A stretch of DNA of 64,000 nt. It comes from Desulfosporosinus orientis DSM 765 (GTDB lineage: Bacteria; Bacillota; Desulfitobacteriia; Desulfitobacteriales; Desulfitobacteriaceae). The notes beneath the pieces are model-generated. The model saw only the letters and a program-made list of their open reading frames with translations. It did no database searches and had not been told where the DNA came from. This document shows, piece by piece, positions 24,563 through 32,681 of this stretch (position 1 is its first letter; each line of letters opens with the position of its first letter). The stretch lies in NCBI RefSeq assembly GCF_000235605.1, contig NC_016584.1, forward strand, positions 856,001-920,000. Reading direction: 5' to 3'. Position numbers and translations under genes: made by a program.

Positions 24563-24578
24563 AGGCATGATTTTTGCA
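24563..24578 (+). promoter_or_regulatory. Sigma-54 promoter of block 2
   Basis: AGGCAT-GATTT-TTGCA, GG and GC 12 bases apart; the leading T of TGG is replaced by A. It is 69 bases before the second enoyl-CoA hydratase gene. Confidence 0.75.
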
Positions 24579-24647
24579 ATAGGAAATGAATAGGTATTCA
24601 GACGGAATTGAGTCTAATGGTCACTTAGAAGAACTGGAGGTGTACAA

Positions 24648-25427
24648 ATGACATATGAAACGATCCTTGTAGACATAGAAGATGGAATTGCTATTCTCAC
24701 TCTTAATCGCCCCGCCGTACTTAACGCATTGAATGATCAAGTTTTTATAGAGTTGGCGGATGTTGCTTCAACCTTTGCTGCAGACCCGTCGGTACGAGTT
24801 GTAATCATTACGGGTGGGGAAAAGGTTTTTGCAGCAGGGGCGGATATAGGGCAGATGGCTTCAGCTTCTGCGGTTGATGTTGCTACCAGTGACAAGCCCT
24901 CACATCAGGCATTCCAATTGATAGAGAATATGCCTAAGCCGGTCATTGCGGCAATTGCCGGATATGCGTTGGGCGGGGGATGTGAACTTAGTTTAGTGGC
25001 GGATATACGTATTGCTGCAGATAACGCCCAATTTGGCTTGCCAGAAATAAAATTGGGTATTTTACCTGGTGCCGGAGGAACACAGCGTTTACCACGGCTG
25101 ATTGGTTCCGGTCGGGCAAAGGAATTGATTTTTAGCGGGGATTTTATTAATGCAGAAGAGGCCTTGCGCATAGGTCTTGTAAATAAAGTGGTGCCTGCTG
25201 ATCAGTTATTTATTGAAGCAAAAAAAATGGCAAAAAAATACGTTGATCGGGGCGCGGTAGCCTTACTTATGGCCAAATCGGCAGTGAATGAGGGGCTAAG
25301 GATGGATTTGGAAGCAGGTCTGCAATACGAGCATAAATGTTTTAGTCTTCTTTTTGCTACAGAAGATCAAAAAGAAGGTATGATGGCCTTTTTGGAAAAA
25401 AGACCAGCGAATTTCCAAGGGCGATAG
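24648..25427 (+). CDS. Enoyl-CoA hydratase (crotonase), copy 2
   Basis: A 259-residue paralogue of the 3852 enzyme with the same catalytic segments (FAAGADI, GGGCELSLVADIRIA, LPEIKLGILPGAGGTQRL) and an almost identical C-terminal quarter ending EKRPANFQGR. It hydrates short or medium 2-enoyl-CoA. The start is ATG at 24648 behind CTGGAGG. It leads block 2 behind its own sigma-54 promoter and precedes the third AbfD homologue by 98 bases, against 28 in block 1. Confidence 0.95.
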   Translation: MTYETILVDIEDGIAILTLNRPAVLNALNDQVFIELADVASTFAADPSVRVVIITGGEKVFAAGADIGQMASASAVDVATSDKPSHQAFQLIENMPKPVIAAIAGYALGGGCELSLVADIRIAADNAQFGLPEIKLGILPGAGGTQRLPRLIGSGRAKELIFSGDFINAEEALRIGLVNKVVPADQLFIEAKKMAKKYVDRGAVALLMAKSAVNEGLRMDLEAGLQYEHKCFSLLFATEDQKEGMMAFLEKRPANFQGR

Positions 25428-25525
25428 GGTCAAGATTATGGAAGATTTCCTAACAAACATGGAGTTTTCTTTCATGATAGGATTTTTTGATTAATAAATA
25501 TGCATGAACCGAAAGGAGATCTATT

Positions 25526-27001
25526 ATGAGAACTAGAGCGCAGTATATTGAGAGATTAGGTAAGATGAACAACAACCTCTATTGTAATGGTCAGAAGATG
25601 GATAGGCTAGATGAGCGTCAAGAAGGTACTATTAACGTCATGGGTTTAACCTTTGACGCGGCCTGGGATCCCGCTAGCAAGGATCTTTGCACTGCGACGT
25701 CCCATATTACAGGAGAGGTCATCAATCGGTTCAATCACATTCACCAGAGCGTAGAAGACTTGCATAAGAAACAAGATATGACTCGGTTTTTGTGCAACAA
25801 AGTCGGGCAGTGTATCCAAAGGTGCATGGGCATAGATGCCGCCAATGCAATCAACGCAGTTTCTTACGAAGCCCAGAAGTCCCCTAAAGCCAAAACTGCA
25901 TACCATGACAATTGGCTAAAGTGGCTGGAACGTTTCCAGAGAGAAGACCTTGTCGTAAGCTGCGCACAGACCGATGTAAAAGGTGAGCGTCTAAAGCGAC
26001 CAGCCGAGCAGGAAGACCCAGACATGTATGTTCACGTGGTGGAGGAGAGGAGCGACGGCATTATCGTCCGCGGTTCCAAGGTTCACATTTCTGAAGCCTC
26101 GATCTCCGATGAAATCTTGGTAGTGCCTAATCGAGCTCTTAAAAAGGGTGAAGAACAGTATGCCTTATGTTTCGCAGTACCTTCGGACTATGAAGGTATA
26201 AAGCAAGTCGTTCATATACACAATGTCCGCAAGCGCGAACACTATCAAAGGGGAATTGAATACGGCTATACAGACTCCTATATCATCTTTGATGACTGCT
26301 TCATCCCATGGGAACGTGTCTTCCTTTGTGGGGAAACCCAACACGGTGGTATCGCCGCCCTATTATTCGCTCTGTTCCATCGCCATTCCTACTCTGGTTG
26401 CAAGCCAGCCATGCTGGACTATGTAATCGGTCTGAGTGCCCTTGCTGCAGAAATTAACGGAATTGAGAATACCCCACACGTGCGTGAGATGCAGTCCAAG
26501 CTAATCATGACGGGTGAACTTGGCTACGCAGCAGGCTACACGGCATCTTCCCTTGCCAAGCCAGAAGTCTTCATTCCTGGCGTGGGCAATATGAAATATG
26601 GCCCCGGCAGCTATATCCCGAACACCATCTATGCTAACGTCGGGAGATGTTTAACCGGAGAGGCTGTGTTCCACGAGCAAGAGATCCTCTGCAACATCGC
26701 TGGAGGTATGCCCGCGACTTTCCCTTATGAAAACGACCTATTAAACCCTGCTACCAAAGATCTATTGGAAAAATACATTAAACGAAATCCCAAGATTTCT
26801 ATTGAGGACCAAATCAAATTCTGGTTGAATTTCGGGGATTTCGGTCTCTCCAGCTTCTCAGGTCCTACACAATATGGAGCGTACCATGGCGGTGGCTCCC
26901 CGATAATGGAACAGATTGCTATCACATCGCAGTACGACATGGAGGCCAAGAAGGATATTGTCCGGGCTATTGCTGGAATGGCACCTAGAGCGAAGAAATA
27001 A
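25526..27001 (+). CDS. AbfD-like [4Fe-4S]/FAD acyl-CoA dehydratase/isomerase, divergent copy 3
   Basis: A 491-residue member of the 4-hydroxybutyryl-CoA dehydratase family, closest in the window to the 4660 copy. Cluster ligands are C96, C100 (CIQRC), H285 and C292 (HRHSYSGC); Y289, K293 and Q98 are kept. As in copy 1, the E257 equivalent is Asp (D250) and the E455 position is not Glu (Gly, in YGAYHGGGSP). The T190 equivalent is Ser (HIS). It has a short insertion relative to copy 1 around residues 344-356 (PEVFIPGVGNMKYGPG). The start is ATG at 25526 behind AAAGGAG. Its codons end in C noticeably more often than its neighbours', which hints at separate ancestry or gene conversion. A substrate other than 4-hydroxybutyryl-CoA is likely. 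Confidence 0.85.
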   Translation: MRTRAQYIERLGKMNNNLYCNGQKMDRLDERQEGTINVMGLTFDAAWDPASKDLCTATSHITGEVINRFNHIHQSVEDLHKKQDMTRFLCNKVGQCIQRCMGIDAANAINAVSYEAQKSPKAKTAYHDNWLKWLERFQREDLVVSCAQTDVKGERLKRPAEQEDPDMYVHVVEERSDGIIVRGSKVHISEASISDEILVVPNRALKKGEEQYALCFAVPSDYEGIKQVVHIHNVRKREHYQRGIEYGYTDSYIIFDDCFIPWERVFLCGETQHGGIAALLFALFHRHSYSGCKPAMLDYVIGLSALAAEINGIENTPHVREMQSKLIMTGELGYAAGYTASSLAKPEVFIPGVGNMKYGPGSYIPNTIYANVGRCLTGEAVFHEQEILCNIAGGMPATFPYENDLLNPATKDLLEKYIKRNPKISIEDQIKFWLNFGDFGLSSFSGPTQYGAYHGGGSPIMEQIAITSQYDMEAKKDIVRAIAGMAPRAKK

Positions 27002-27139
27002 TTGCATAATTGTGGAATTCACCACAGCTCTAAAAATATGCATAGGTATTAAGAAAAATGAAGGCAAAATGTTCAGACTATTTTTGGCAAGATTTTCTTA
27101 AACTATATTTTAGTTGTTAAAGTTGAAAGGATGATTATT

Positions 27140-28954
27140 ATGGCAAGTAACTTTTTGTACAGCAACAGGGATCACAAATTTATTCTTAAAGAATGGCTGG
27201 ATGTAACGAAAATTCTTGGATCAAAGCGTTATCAGGATTATCTTAGCATTGACGATATCGATGGAGTTCTTGATCAGTCTTTAAAAGTGTGCAGAGATGT
27301 TGTCGCTCCCACAAATGATGATGGTGATACGATCGGTGCGAAATTTAATGATGGAAAAGTTACTGTTCCACCATCTTTTCATAAGGCCTTCAGATTTCTC
27401 CAAGACAACGGATGGGGTGCTAGCAACAGCGACGTAGACGGGGAGGGAGCTCTTCCAGAGATCCTTAACCAAGCTGTACGTGAATATATTATTGGAGCTA
27501 ACCCTTCTATGTCCCCTTATATTGGGCTGAGCGGTGGTATTGCGTCCGTGATCAAGATGTTTGGGTCTCCGGAACAGATTGCTCTTTACACCCCGAAAAT
27601 GTTCGAAGCAATTTGGGAGGGCACAATGTGCTTAACTGAACCTGGTGGTGGTTCTGATGTGGGGGATATGAGTTCTAAGGCTTATCCAACGGATGACCCA
27701 AAAGTATATAAAATTAAAGGAACAAAATGCTTTATCACCGGAGGAGATCACGACTTAACTGATCAAATCATTCACCTAGTTCTTGCCCGAGTTGATGGAG
27801 CAGCTCCTGGTACTAAAGGGTTATCGTTATTTATTGTTCCGAAAATTTGGGTAAATGAAGATGGCAGTTTAGGTGAATACAACGATGTCGCAACCGTTGG
27901 TATCGAACATAAAATGGGTCTTAAAGGCTCTTCCACCGCTGTGCTATCTTTTGGAGAAGAGGGTTATTGTCGAGGAGTCCTGTTAGGCAGTGCGCCGGAT
28001 GAAAAAGGCTTTGGGCAAGGTATGGCTCAAATGTTCATGATGATTAATGGATCGCGGATGGATACTGGACACAGTGCTTTGGCGGTTGCCACGGTGGCCT
28101 ATAACAATGCAGTTAATTATGCCAGGGAACGCGTTCAGGGTCGTCCTATTAACAATCCTAAAGGGGATCGTGTACCCATTATCCAACATGAGGATGTCCG
28201 CCGTATGCTGTTAACGCAGAAAGCTACTTTGGAAGCATGTCGTGCCATGATTTTTAAGGGCTATTACTATTTAGATTTAATTGCACATGGGGATGATCCT
28301 GCAGATGTCAACCATGCTAAACGCTCGATTGAAGTCATCACACCATTAGTCAAAGCTTATTGCTCTGACCAAGGCTGGCTGATGATTACTGAAGCCATTC
28401 AAGTCTTAGGGGGTTATGGATTTACAGAGGAATATCCTGTTGCGCGTCAAGCCAGGGACGTTAAAATTTATTCCATCTGGGAAGGCACTAATTTCATTCA
28501 GTCGATGGATCTTGTGGGCCGTAAGTGGAATCTTGATAAAGGTAATGTCTTCAAAGAATGGATGATGGAGATGGCTACATTCGTACAGGCCAACCAGAAC
28601 CATGACACGTTTGCTCGCGAGTTCGCTCTGTTAGGAAAAGCATTAATGGCCTATCAGGACCTCGTTGGTACAGTTTTTGGCTACTTTAAAGAAAATATCA
28701 GATTGGTTCCGTTGTATAGTACTAGAATTTTGCGGATTACTGCTGAACTCTATTGTGGCTGTTTGTTGATGCAACAAGCTTTAGTTGCCAAGGAAAAGCT
28801 GAGTCAGGGAAATAATGACCAAGACTTCTATAATGGCAAAATACAAACCGCTAAATTCTATGTACTAAATATTGTACCTGATGTAGCAGCGACCGTGCGG
28901 ATTATTAAAGAAGCTGATACTTCGGCTATGGATATTCCAGAAGCAGCTTTCTAA
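27140..28954 (+). CDS. Long-form acyl-CoA dehydrogenase (about 600 residues)
   Basis: A 604-residue acyl-CoA dehydrogenase with an extra C-terminal domain, the class that includes DmdC-like and other roughly 600-residue enzymes. MCLTEPGGGSDVGDM and KCFITGGDHDLT are the FAD/substrate-binding segments, HKMGLKGSSTAVLSF the middle domain, QVLGGYGFTEEYPVARQARDVKI the helical domain and IYSIWEGTNFIQ the usual catalytic Glu region. I chose ATG at 27140 because NFLYSNRDHKF usually opens this class and a GAAAGG lies 10 bases upstream; ATG at 27131 is an alternative. Block 1 lacks it, so it was inserted into, or kept only in, block 2. No strong promoter is seen in the 138-base gap before it, so it is likely read from 24563. 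Confidence 0.92.
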   Translation: MASNFLYSNRDHKFILKEWLDVTKILGSKRYQDYLSIDDIDGVLDQSLKVCRDVVAPTNDDGDTIGAKFNDGKVTVPPSFHKAFRFLQDNGWGASNSDVDGEGALPEILNQAVREYIIGANPSMSPYIGLSGGIASVIKMFGSPEQIALYTPKMFEAIWEGTMCLTEPGGGSDVGDMSSKAYPTDDPKVYKIKGTKCFITGGDHDLTDQIIHLVLARVDGAAPGTKGLSLFIVPKIWVNEDGSLGEYNDVATVGIEHKMGLKGSSTAVLSFGEEGYCRGVLLGSAPDEKGFGQGMAQMFMMINGSRMDTGHSALAVATVAYNNAVNYARERVQGRPINNPKGDRVPIIQHEDVRRMLLTQKATLEACRAMIFKGYYYLDLIAHGDDPADVNHAKRSIEVITPLVKAYCSDQGWLMITEAIQVLGGYGFTEEYPVARQARDVKIYSIWEGTNFIQSMDLVGRKWNLDKGNVFKEWMMEMATFVQANQNHDTFAREFALLGKALMAYQDLVGTVFGYFKENIRLVPLYSTRILRITAELYCGCLLMQQALVAKEKLSQGNNDQDFYNGKIQTAKFYVLNIVPDVAATVRIIKEADTSAMDIPEAAF

Positions 28955-29280
28955 TAGGTTCTAACCGGAGAATGACTGGGGTGTCGGTGAAAAACTGGCA
29001 TTCCAGTCTGCGAAAGAACTGGGAGTATAGTGATGAGAGAAAAGATGTTTATTTAATTGCTACCGAAATTAGTCTTCGTATTCGGGGAGCAAAATGGGCA
29101 GTTTCCATTTAGCAACGGGCTAATGCATTCGAAAAATTAAGCCAATCCAGTGTCACGACATGTTGCAGGAATTGTTGGAGGTAGCCAAAAGACCGAATCC
29201 AAGCAAAGAAACTACCTTTGCTTGGGTCTAGGGGGATGGAATGATGCTGAATAATACTTAATTTCAAGGAGGTGCTTTAA
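28955..29280 (+). other. 326-base gap, no recognisable gene; small hairpin
   Basis: There are only short interrupted reading frames here, for example 28981-29106, which give no recognisable protein. CCAAGCAAAG (29199-29208) and CTTTGCTTGG (29216-29225) form a 10-bp hairpin without a T-run. AAGGAGG at 29270 belongs to the next gene. In block 1 the equivalent junction is 23 bases, so this is probably scar sequence from insertion of the acyl-CoA dehydrogenase gene. Confidence 0.5.
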
Positions 29281-30147
29281 TTGAAAGTTGATGACATCAA
29301 AAAGATTTGTGTAATTGGGGCCGGGAATATGGGTCATCAGATTGCTTTGTGCGCTGCTTTGGCTGGCTATCAGGTCAGTTGTACTGACATTAGCTTGGAG
29401 ATGCTGAGCAAAGCTGAAGGCTTTGCACGCTCATATTTTCCGGAGCGGGTTACTAAGGGGAAATTGACGCAGGAACAGGCAGACCTAGGTATGAAGAATA
29501 TTTCTTTCACCCAAAACCTTGAAAGGGCAGCAGGGGACGCCGATTTTGTGATTGAGGCAGCAGTGGAAAAAATTGATATTAAACGGAAGCTTTTTGCAGA
29601 CTTGGACCGGATTACTCCTCCCCATGCTATTTTGGCTACCAATAGTTCCTTTATTGTTAGCTCGAAAATCGCCGATGCAACGAAAAGACCGGATAGAGTA
29701 TGCAATATGCATTTTTTCAATCCTGCCTTAGTGATGAAACTGGTTGAGGTTGTTCAGGGGCCTCATACCTCCATGGAAACCGTACAGGTAACTATGGATC
29801 TATGCAAAAAAATGGGCAAAAGCGGGGCTTGGCTTAAGAAGGAAATTTATGGTTTTTTAGTGAATCGGATCTTAGCTGCACTTCACCATGAAGCACAATT
29901 TCTCGCCGACATGGGGATCGCCACGCCCGAAGAGATTGACATGGCAGTAACGAATGCTTTGGGGCATCCGATGGGACCTTTTCGCTTGATGGATTTCACA
30001 GGCATCGATCTTGCTTATTATATTGGTATTGAACGCTACCAAGAAACTCGCGACCCTAAGGACAAACCCTCACCTTTAATCGTTGAGAAGTTCGCCAAGG
30101 GGGAATGGGGTAGAAAGACGAAAAAGGGTTTTTATTCTTATGAGTAG
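29281..30147 (+). CDS. 3-hydroxybutyryl-CoA dehydrogenase, copy 2
   Basis: A 288-residue paralogue of the 6111 enzyme, equal in length and closely similar throughout. It has GAGNMG at residues 13-18, NSSFIVSSKIADAT, MHFFNPA with the catalytic His, and a GRKTKKGFYSYE end. It oxidises (S)-3-hydroxyacyl-CoA with NAD(P). The start is TTG at 29281 with AAGGAGG 6-7 bases upstream. In block 1 the TetR gene overlaps its end; here a gap and the SDR gene follow instead. Confidence 0.94.
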   Translation: MKVDDIKKICVIGAGNMGHQIALCAALAGYQVSCTDISLEMLSKAEGFARSYFPERVTKGKLTQEQADLGMKNISFTQNLERAAGDADFVIEAAVEKIDIKRKLFADLDRITPPHAILATNSSFIVSSKIADATKRPDRVCNMHFFNPALVMKLVEVVQGPHTSMETVQVTMDLCKKMGKSGAWLKKEIYGFLVNRILAALHHEAQFLADMGIATPEEIDMAVTNALGHPMGPFRLMDFTGIDLAYYIGIERYQETRDPKDKPSPLIVEKFAKGEWGRKTKKGFYSYE

Positions 30148-30275
30148 AGAATCCCCAATGTTTGAATAATTCTTCCTAATGAGAACGTTAACATAGCAAT
30201 CAAAGTGGCAGTATTACATTTTTAGTTCGAAAGACATTGACCAAGCTATATAATTTTTTTAAGGAGGGGAAAAGC

Positions 30276-31040
30276 ATGAATACTGATTATCTTTCCCTAG
30301 AAGGAAAGGTCGCGATAGTGACTGGAGGGAGCCGTGGTATAGGGAAAGCTATTGCCTTAACTTTAGCCGATGCCGGAGCTGATGTGGTGGTAAGTAGTCG
30401 CAAGCTTGCTGATTTAGAATTGGTGGCTGAAGAAATTAGAGGATTGGGGAAACGCTCTCTGGCGGTAGCTGCCCATGTCAGAGAAAGTGAGGATATTCGA
30501 AATTTAGTAGAAAAGGCTAAAAAAGAGTTTGGCAGGATTGATATTTTGGTAAATAATGCGGCAACAAATCCTGCCATGGGTCCTTTGGTTGACATGGATG
30601 AGAAGATGTATGATCAAATAATGAATACTAATCTCAAAGGGTATACCTTGCTAAGCCAGTTAGCAGCAAAACAAATGATTAGCCAAGGCGGGGGAAGTAT
30701 TGTCAATATTGCTTCAGTATTGGGAGTTACCCCAGACAAGGGGCTGGGTCTTTATTGCATTAGCAAAGCCGGTATAATCATGCTGACAAAGGCAATGGCC
30801 AAAGAGTTGGGAGAATTCAATATTCGAGTAAATGCTATCGCTCCGGGAGTAATCCAAACCAGTTTCAGTCAGGCTTTGTGGACTAATGAAGTGTTAATGA
30901 AAGAGGAGATGAAGAATACTCCCTTGAAACGGATAGCTCAGCCGGAAGAGGTAGGGAGAACCGCTCTTTATCTAGCCTCAAACGCTTCAGCTTATGTAAC
31001 AGGTCAAACGATCATCATGGATGGCGGCGGTTCAATCTAG
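30276..31040 (+). CDS. Short-chain dehydrogenase/reductase (FabG-like)
   Basis: A 254-residue classical SDR. The NAD(P) motif is TGGSRGIG, NNAA follows, the catalytic Ser lies in IVNIASV and the YCISK motif supplies Tyr and Lys; the C-terminal RVNAIAPGVIQT and DGGGSI are typical. It reduces a 3-ketoacyl thioester or oxidises a hydroxyacyl-CoA or alcohol. Arg/Ser after the glycine motif suggests NADP. I chose ATG at 30276 behind AAGGAGG; the TTG at 30237 has no ribosome site. It occurs only in block 2, between the dehydrogenase and a DUF362 gene. It could give R-hydroxyacyl-CoA for the MaoC pair at 21912-22711, but that link is inference. Confidence 0.9.
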   Translation: MNTDYLSLEGKVAIVTGGSRGIGKAIALTLADAGADVVVSSRKLADLELVAEEIRGLGKRSLAVAAHVRESEDIRNLVEKAKKEFGRIDILVNNAATNPAMGPLVDMDEKMYDQIMNTNLKGYTLLSQLAAKQMISQGGGSIVNIASVLGVTPDKGLGLYCISKAGIIMLTKAMAKELGEFNIRVNAIAPGVIQTSFSQALWTNEVLMKEEMKNTPLKRIAQPEEVGRTALYLASNASAYVTGQTIIMDGGGSI

Positions 31041-31082
31041 TTTCGGATATAGTTTTAATCATTAAGGTATAGGGGGATTTCA

Positions 31083-32384
31083 ATGACCAAAACATCCGTT
31101 TCAATAGTAAAAGTTAAAGATGTTTACGAGTCACTGAAGGAGAGCATAAATTTAAGCGATGGGTTTGCATGTTTGAATATCAATGACAAAATCCTGATCA
31201 AGCCCAACATTGTTAGTTGGGATTTTGACTTACCCTTTCCTCCCTATGGCGTAGTAACCACCAGTACCGTAATGGAGGCATTAGTTCGTATCCTGGCCGA
31301 ACATGGTTTTCGGGATATAGCGATTGGCGAGGGCTCTCTTCCTACGTTAAGCCCAAAAGGGGAAGTTGTTTACGAAAAGTTGGGATATTTTAAACTTCAG
31401 GAGCGCTACGGGGTCAAATTGTTGGACTTTAACCAAGGAGAGTTTGTAGCTACAGATTATGGTGACGGGATTATGCTGGACATTGCCAAACAGGCTTTGG
31501 AAGCTGACAAGATTATCAACGTCCCAGTGTTAAAAACACATAGTCAAGCCAAAGTGTCTTTAGGTATTAAAAACCTGAAAGGATGCCTCAATAAAGAATC
31601 CAAACAGATCTGTCATGGAGTGGGTAACGAGGAACTTAATCTGATGTTCCCTCGTATCATTGAAAAGTTGCCAGTAGCATTGACCATCATTGATGGCCTA
31701 TATACCCTAGAAAAGGGCCCTTCTCACACCGGAAGAGCATTTAGAAAAGATCTCCTGATAGTTTCTCGTGATCCTTTTGCCTGCGATCTTGTGGGGGCAG
31801 CCTTACTCGGTTATCCAGCAAACGAGGTGGATCATCTGGCTAATTACGCGAGGCGGCACGGGTTAAGCTTGGAACTGTCAGATTATGAAATTACAGGGGA
31901 GAGCGTGACTGATCAACGAGAATTTGTAAACTATGATTGGGAGTGGTCGGAAGACGATACCGGTCCCGCCGGTTTTAAAAGGAGCGGTATAACAGGGCTA
32001 GCGGTACGCAAGTATGATAGTAGTCTGTGTACTGGTTGTTCTGTTCAATATAATCCTATGTTGATACTTCTTTCCTCGGCTTTCAAAGGAAAGCCCTTTC
32101 CAAATGTTGAGTTAGTAAGCGGCAAGCAACAGCTGGCATCCTCTGGTTTTGATAGGTCCGTCCTATTTGGTAAGTGTGCTTGTCACTTAAATAAGGAAAA
32201 TGCCAATATTAAGAAGGCGATTCCTCTTTGGGGGTGCCCTCCTAATCTTGAAAAATTCGTTAAAGTGTTAGCTGAAGAGGGGATTAAGTGTGACTATAAC
32301 GAGTATGTCCGCTTCCGTCATTATTTGTTTAGTCGCTACAAGGAGAATGAAGGTTTCAAGCTTACGGATTGGGCGATTGAATAA
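31083..32384 (+). CDS. DUF362-domain protein
   Basis: A 433-residue protein with the DUF362 domain, often found in anaerobes and sometimes joined to ferredoxin domains. KPNIVSWD near residue 40, NVPVLKTHSQAKVSLGIKNLKGCLNKESKQ near 145-175 and DPFACDLVGAALLGY near 235 are the domain marks. The C-terminal third has cysteines (CTGCSVQYNP, GKCACHLN, WGCPPN) in place of the usual ferredoxin repeats and may bind a metal. The start is ATG at 31083 behind AGGGGG. It lies 42 bases after the SDR gene and directly before the truncated TetR copy, so it forms part of the insertion that separates block 2 from the block 1 order. The biochemical role of DUF362 here is unknown. Confidence 0.82.
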   Translation: MTKTSVSIVKVKDVYESLKESINLSDGFACLNINDKILIKPNIVSWDFDLPFPPYGVVTTSTVMEALVRILAEHGFRDIAIGEGSLPTLSPKGEVVYEKLGYFKLQERYGVKLLDFNQGEFVATDYGDGIMLDIAKQALEADKIINVPVLKTHSQAKVSLGIKNLKGCLNKESKQICHGVGNEELNLMFPRIIEKLPVALTIIDGLYTLEKGPSHTGRAFRKDLLIVSRDPFACDLVGAALLGYPANEVDHLANYARRHGLSLELSDYEITGESVTDQREFVNYDWEWSEDDTGPAGFKRSGITGLAVRKYDSSLCTGCSVQYNPMLILLSSAFKGKPFPNVELVSGKQQLASSGFDRSVLFGKCACHLNKENANIKKAIPLWGCPPNLEKFVKVLAEEGIKCDYNEYVRFRHYLFSRYKENEGFKLTDWAIE

Positions 32385-32390
32385 TATACC

Positions 32391-32681
32391 TCTAATACTC
32401 CCTTATTAGACTATTTTAGTCTCATTGAGGAGGTGATCCGACACGGTATAGAAAGTGGGGAAGTTTCCAAAACAGATATAAGAGTAGCTCGTCAAATGAT
32501 TTTCGGGTCCCTAGATGTATCTACAACCGATTGGGTAATGGCTCGCAGCCCTAGAACACTTATGAGTGAAGTCGAGCCAACGTTAGCATTATTTGAAGGC
32601 GCATCGGTTAAAGAAAAAACCGAAAGAAATAAAAAAGGTGCCGATCAACAGAAACGAGAGGAGGATATAAATGCAGATTAA
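32391..32681 (+). pseudogene. Truncated TetR/FadR copy (C-terminal half only)
   Basis: From about 32394 the reading frame NTPLLDYFSLIEEV...QKREEDINAD aligns without shift to the last 95 or so residues of the 6970 TetR protein (NGPLLDYFSLIEEV...QKREEDGNAD). The helix-turn-helix half is absent; the sequence upstream is the end of the DUF362 gene. The remnant still overlaps the FadN start as in block 1. It has no proper start; a GTG at 32433 is too close to its ribosome-like sequence. It is a relic of the duplication, and the N-terminal half was replaced when the DUF362 region arrived. Confidence 0.88.

Noticed and set aside
28996-29011. TGGCAT...CTGC before the second hydroxyacyl-CoA dehydrogenase as a sigma-54 promoter
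   Set aside because: GG and GC are 13 bases apart, not 12, and it lies 270 bases from the gene.
28981-29106. Short frame in the 326-base gap as a gene remnant
   Set aside because: The 41-residue translation matches no protein I recognise and no block 1 gene, so I call it only a gap.
32433-32681. An 82-residue gene starting at GTG 32433
   Set aside because: It is the tail of a TetR gene; the apparent ribosome site directly abuts the GTG and the frame is open further upstream by homology alone.
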